Shown in pieces: positions 62,871-64,000 of a stretch of DNA of 64,000 nt. The stretch is from assembly GCF_025399195.1 (NCBI RefSeq), contig NW_026252091.1, forward strand, positions 372,001 to 436,000, given 5' to 3'. Below the pieces are notes generated by a model, which was not told the DNA's origin, did no database searches, and was given only the letters and a program-made list of their open reading frames with translations. A program made the translations under genes and the position numbers. Each line of letters starts with the position of its first letter. Position 1 is the first letter of the stretch. The DNA comes from Umbelopsis ramanniana AG. Lineage: Eukaryota; Mucoromycota; Umbelopsidomycetes; Umbelopsidales; Umbelopsidaceae.

Positions 62871-63664
62871 GGACTGTAGAAAGAGAATAACTTTTGGTAA
62901 GTGTTCATGTTCGGACAATACTATATTTTTTACATGTTGTCGATTTGAATTTTGTATAGTTTTTTGTCGGATGGAGTTCCGCAAACCCAACAGTCCCAAA
63001 TGAACATATCTGATCACCCATTTCCCACAGAAGGCGCAACACCATTGTTCCAGAGGCCGACGATAACATATACATAATAACACAGGAAACTGAAAATTGA
63101 AATGCTCTTTGCCTAACATACATGTCTGAATAGGTTGGAAGTCGGTATAGGTTATCGTCCAGGGAGCTGGTCGCGATTCGGGGGTGGAGGACAGTGCGAG
63201 TGATACAGTTAGTCGGTTCGCCGAGGTATAAGCTTTGCTCCAGTAGTAGTGAAACCTATGTGTGGGTCGTCAAAGTAATATTCAATTAAGCAAAAGTGAC
63301 CAGATTTGCAATCATTACTGTCACGGTGGACATGCGAAAGCCGAGAGGTAACCAGGGAATTCAAAATCAGTCAAAAGAAGGTGAGACAAAGGTAGCAAAT
63401 AGATAAAAACGATAGTGAAGCTTGCAAGATTGTTATGTGAAGAAAAATATATGTAAGAGATGGGGAAGAAGAGGGAGAGAAAGAATTATAGAAAGATCTC
63501 TATAGCTTGAAAAACAAAAAAGAGGGTTGCCTCCAACAAGTCGAAAAAGGGTACAGTTGCGACCGCTCTTCGCGACGTCACGAAACTCCGCAATGCCATG
63601 CTTTGCTTCAAATACTGCTGTATTCAATCGAACGATCAGGAAAAAAAAAGGCAAAAGACTATTA
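62871..63664. other. Intergenic/5' UTR region of the DYRK gene and 3' flank of RED
   Basis: About 800 bp. The left part is probably DYRK 5' UTR/intron; 63,430-63,520 is purine-rich on the plus strand. No separate gene is seen. Confidence 0.4.
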
Positions 63665-64000
63665 CTATTTATCGCGCTTCTTATCCATAAACGACTTCAA
63701 TTGCTGCCAGTCCCGATCGAGTTTCTGTTTTTCACTTGGTGGTTTCCTTTGCTCTCTATTTCGTTTTCTTCCGTCGCTCATTTTAACACCATACTGCATA
63801 GCGCTTTTCGGTAATACTTCCAAATTATCCTTGTATCGCTGCCAATCTTCTTCGTCGTCAAAATCCCATCTAGTCAGCTGGGCTTTCTTATTTCGATGTG
63901 TGCCTGCGTCAATTAAAGATGATGACGTTTCCTCGTTACCGTCGTCATAGTCAGCTTCATATGCGAATGACTTTTTCAATTCATCCAGAGAGGATGGTAA
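63665..64000 (-). CDS. RED/IK splicing factor, C-terminal part (5' end outside window)
   Basis: The open frame runs off the right edge. It reads SFAYEADYDDGNEE, then TRWDFDDEEDWQRYKDNLEV, LPKSAMQYGVKMSDGRKRNR and KLDRDWQQLKSFMDKKRDK. The motif 'LPK-A-YQYG-KM-DGRK' followed by 'KLDR-W' is the conserved C-terminal end of RED (IK cytokine), a spliceosomal B-complex protein that partners with SMU1. About 112 residues are visible, all within the C-terminal domain. Confidence 0.85.
   Translation of the reverse strand, partial: LPSSLDELKKSFAYEADYDDGNEETSSSLIDAGTHRNKKAQLTRWDFDDEEDWQRYKDNLEVLPKSAMQYGVKMSDGRKRNREQRKPPSEKQKLDRDWQQLKSFMDKKRDK

Noticed and set aside
62871-63119. Extended N-terminus of the DYRK kinase
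   Set aside because: The added sequence is hydrophobic and Cys/Trp-rich, unlike the rest, and a splice acceptor sits directly before the chosen start.

Overview
The window is nuclear DNA from a filamentous early-diverging fungus, most likely Mucoromycota (Mucorales or Umbelopsis type). The evidence is dense short introns (about 50-100 nt, GT-AG with AG before a weak pyrimidine tract), AT-rich intergenic DNA, and a gene mix of vacuolar pepsin, fungal protoglobin, ERI1-type RNAi exonuclease, PAS-only protein, Kre9/KNH-type GPI proteins and a GH10-CBM1 xylanase. No operons, phage, CRISPR arrays, integrases or transposases were seen. All gene calls come from translated motifs and hand-read splice sites; no database search was run. 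The species is not identified.

Layout. 1-9 kb: a truncated GH16 glycosidase, vacuolar aspartic protease (PEP4), ribosomal protein eL6, a small Cys-rich GPI-like protein and a C2H2 zinc-finger protein, with long gene-poor gaps. 9-17 kb: a GTPBP1-type GTPase, the gamma-tubulin recruitment microprotein MZT1 and the spliceosomal DEAD helicase PRP5/DDX46. 17-27 kb: a two-PAS protein, a P2-type cation ATPase with a long extra N-terminal region, an M17 aminopeptidase and a tail-anchored protoglobin. 28-36 kb: a Drs2-like P4 flippase, a mitochondrial-type 3-oxoacyl-ACP reductase and a GPATCH8-type G-patch/zinc-finger protein. 36-45 kb: a secreted RlpA/3D-like protein, a PF13350-type tyrosine phosphatase, NAD kinase, a KA1-like protein kinase and a Kre9-like GPI protein. 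45-55 kb: a multi-OB-fold protein, ERI1, an RS-domain-fused HUB1/UBL5 and a 17-exon GH10 xylanase. 55-64 kb: a transcription factor with two Zn2Cys6 clusters, a class II DYRK kinase and the 3' end of RED/IK.

Functional themes. Four splicing-related genes lie in the window: PRP5, HUB1, a GPATCH8-type protein and RED/IK. Hub1 is known to act on Prp5 in yeast, and here both carry RS-rich N-terminal regions. There are two P-type ATPases (cation and lipid), several secreted or cell-wall proteins, and plant-wall degradation (xylanase).

The most unusual signals are at the exon level. A 3-nt micro-exon supplies the conserved GH10 histidine, and a 15-nt micro-exon carries the GH10 acid/base motif. 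A 12-nt micro-exon encodes the P-loop of the GTPBP1 protein. Two introns are GC-AG. Other oddities are HUB1 with a 116-residue RS extension, a tandem double zinc cluster, a flippase with DGEV in place of DGET, and a possible pol III-like element near 51.7 kb.
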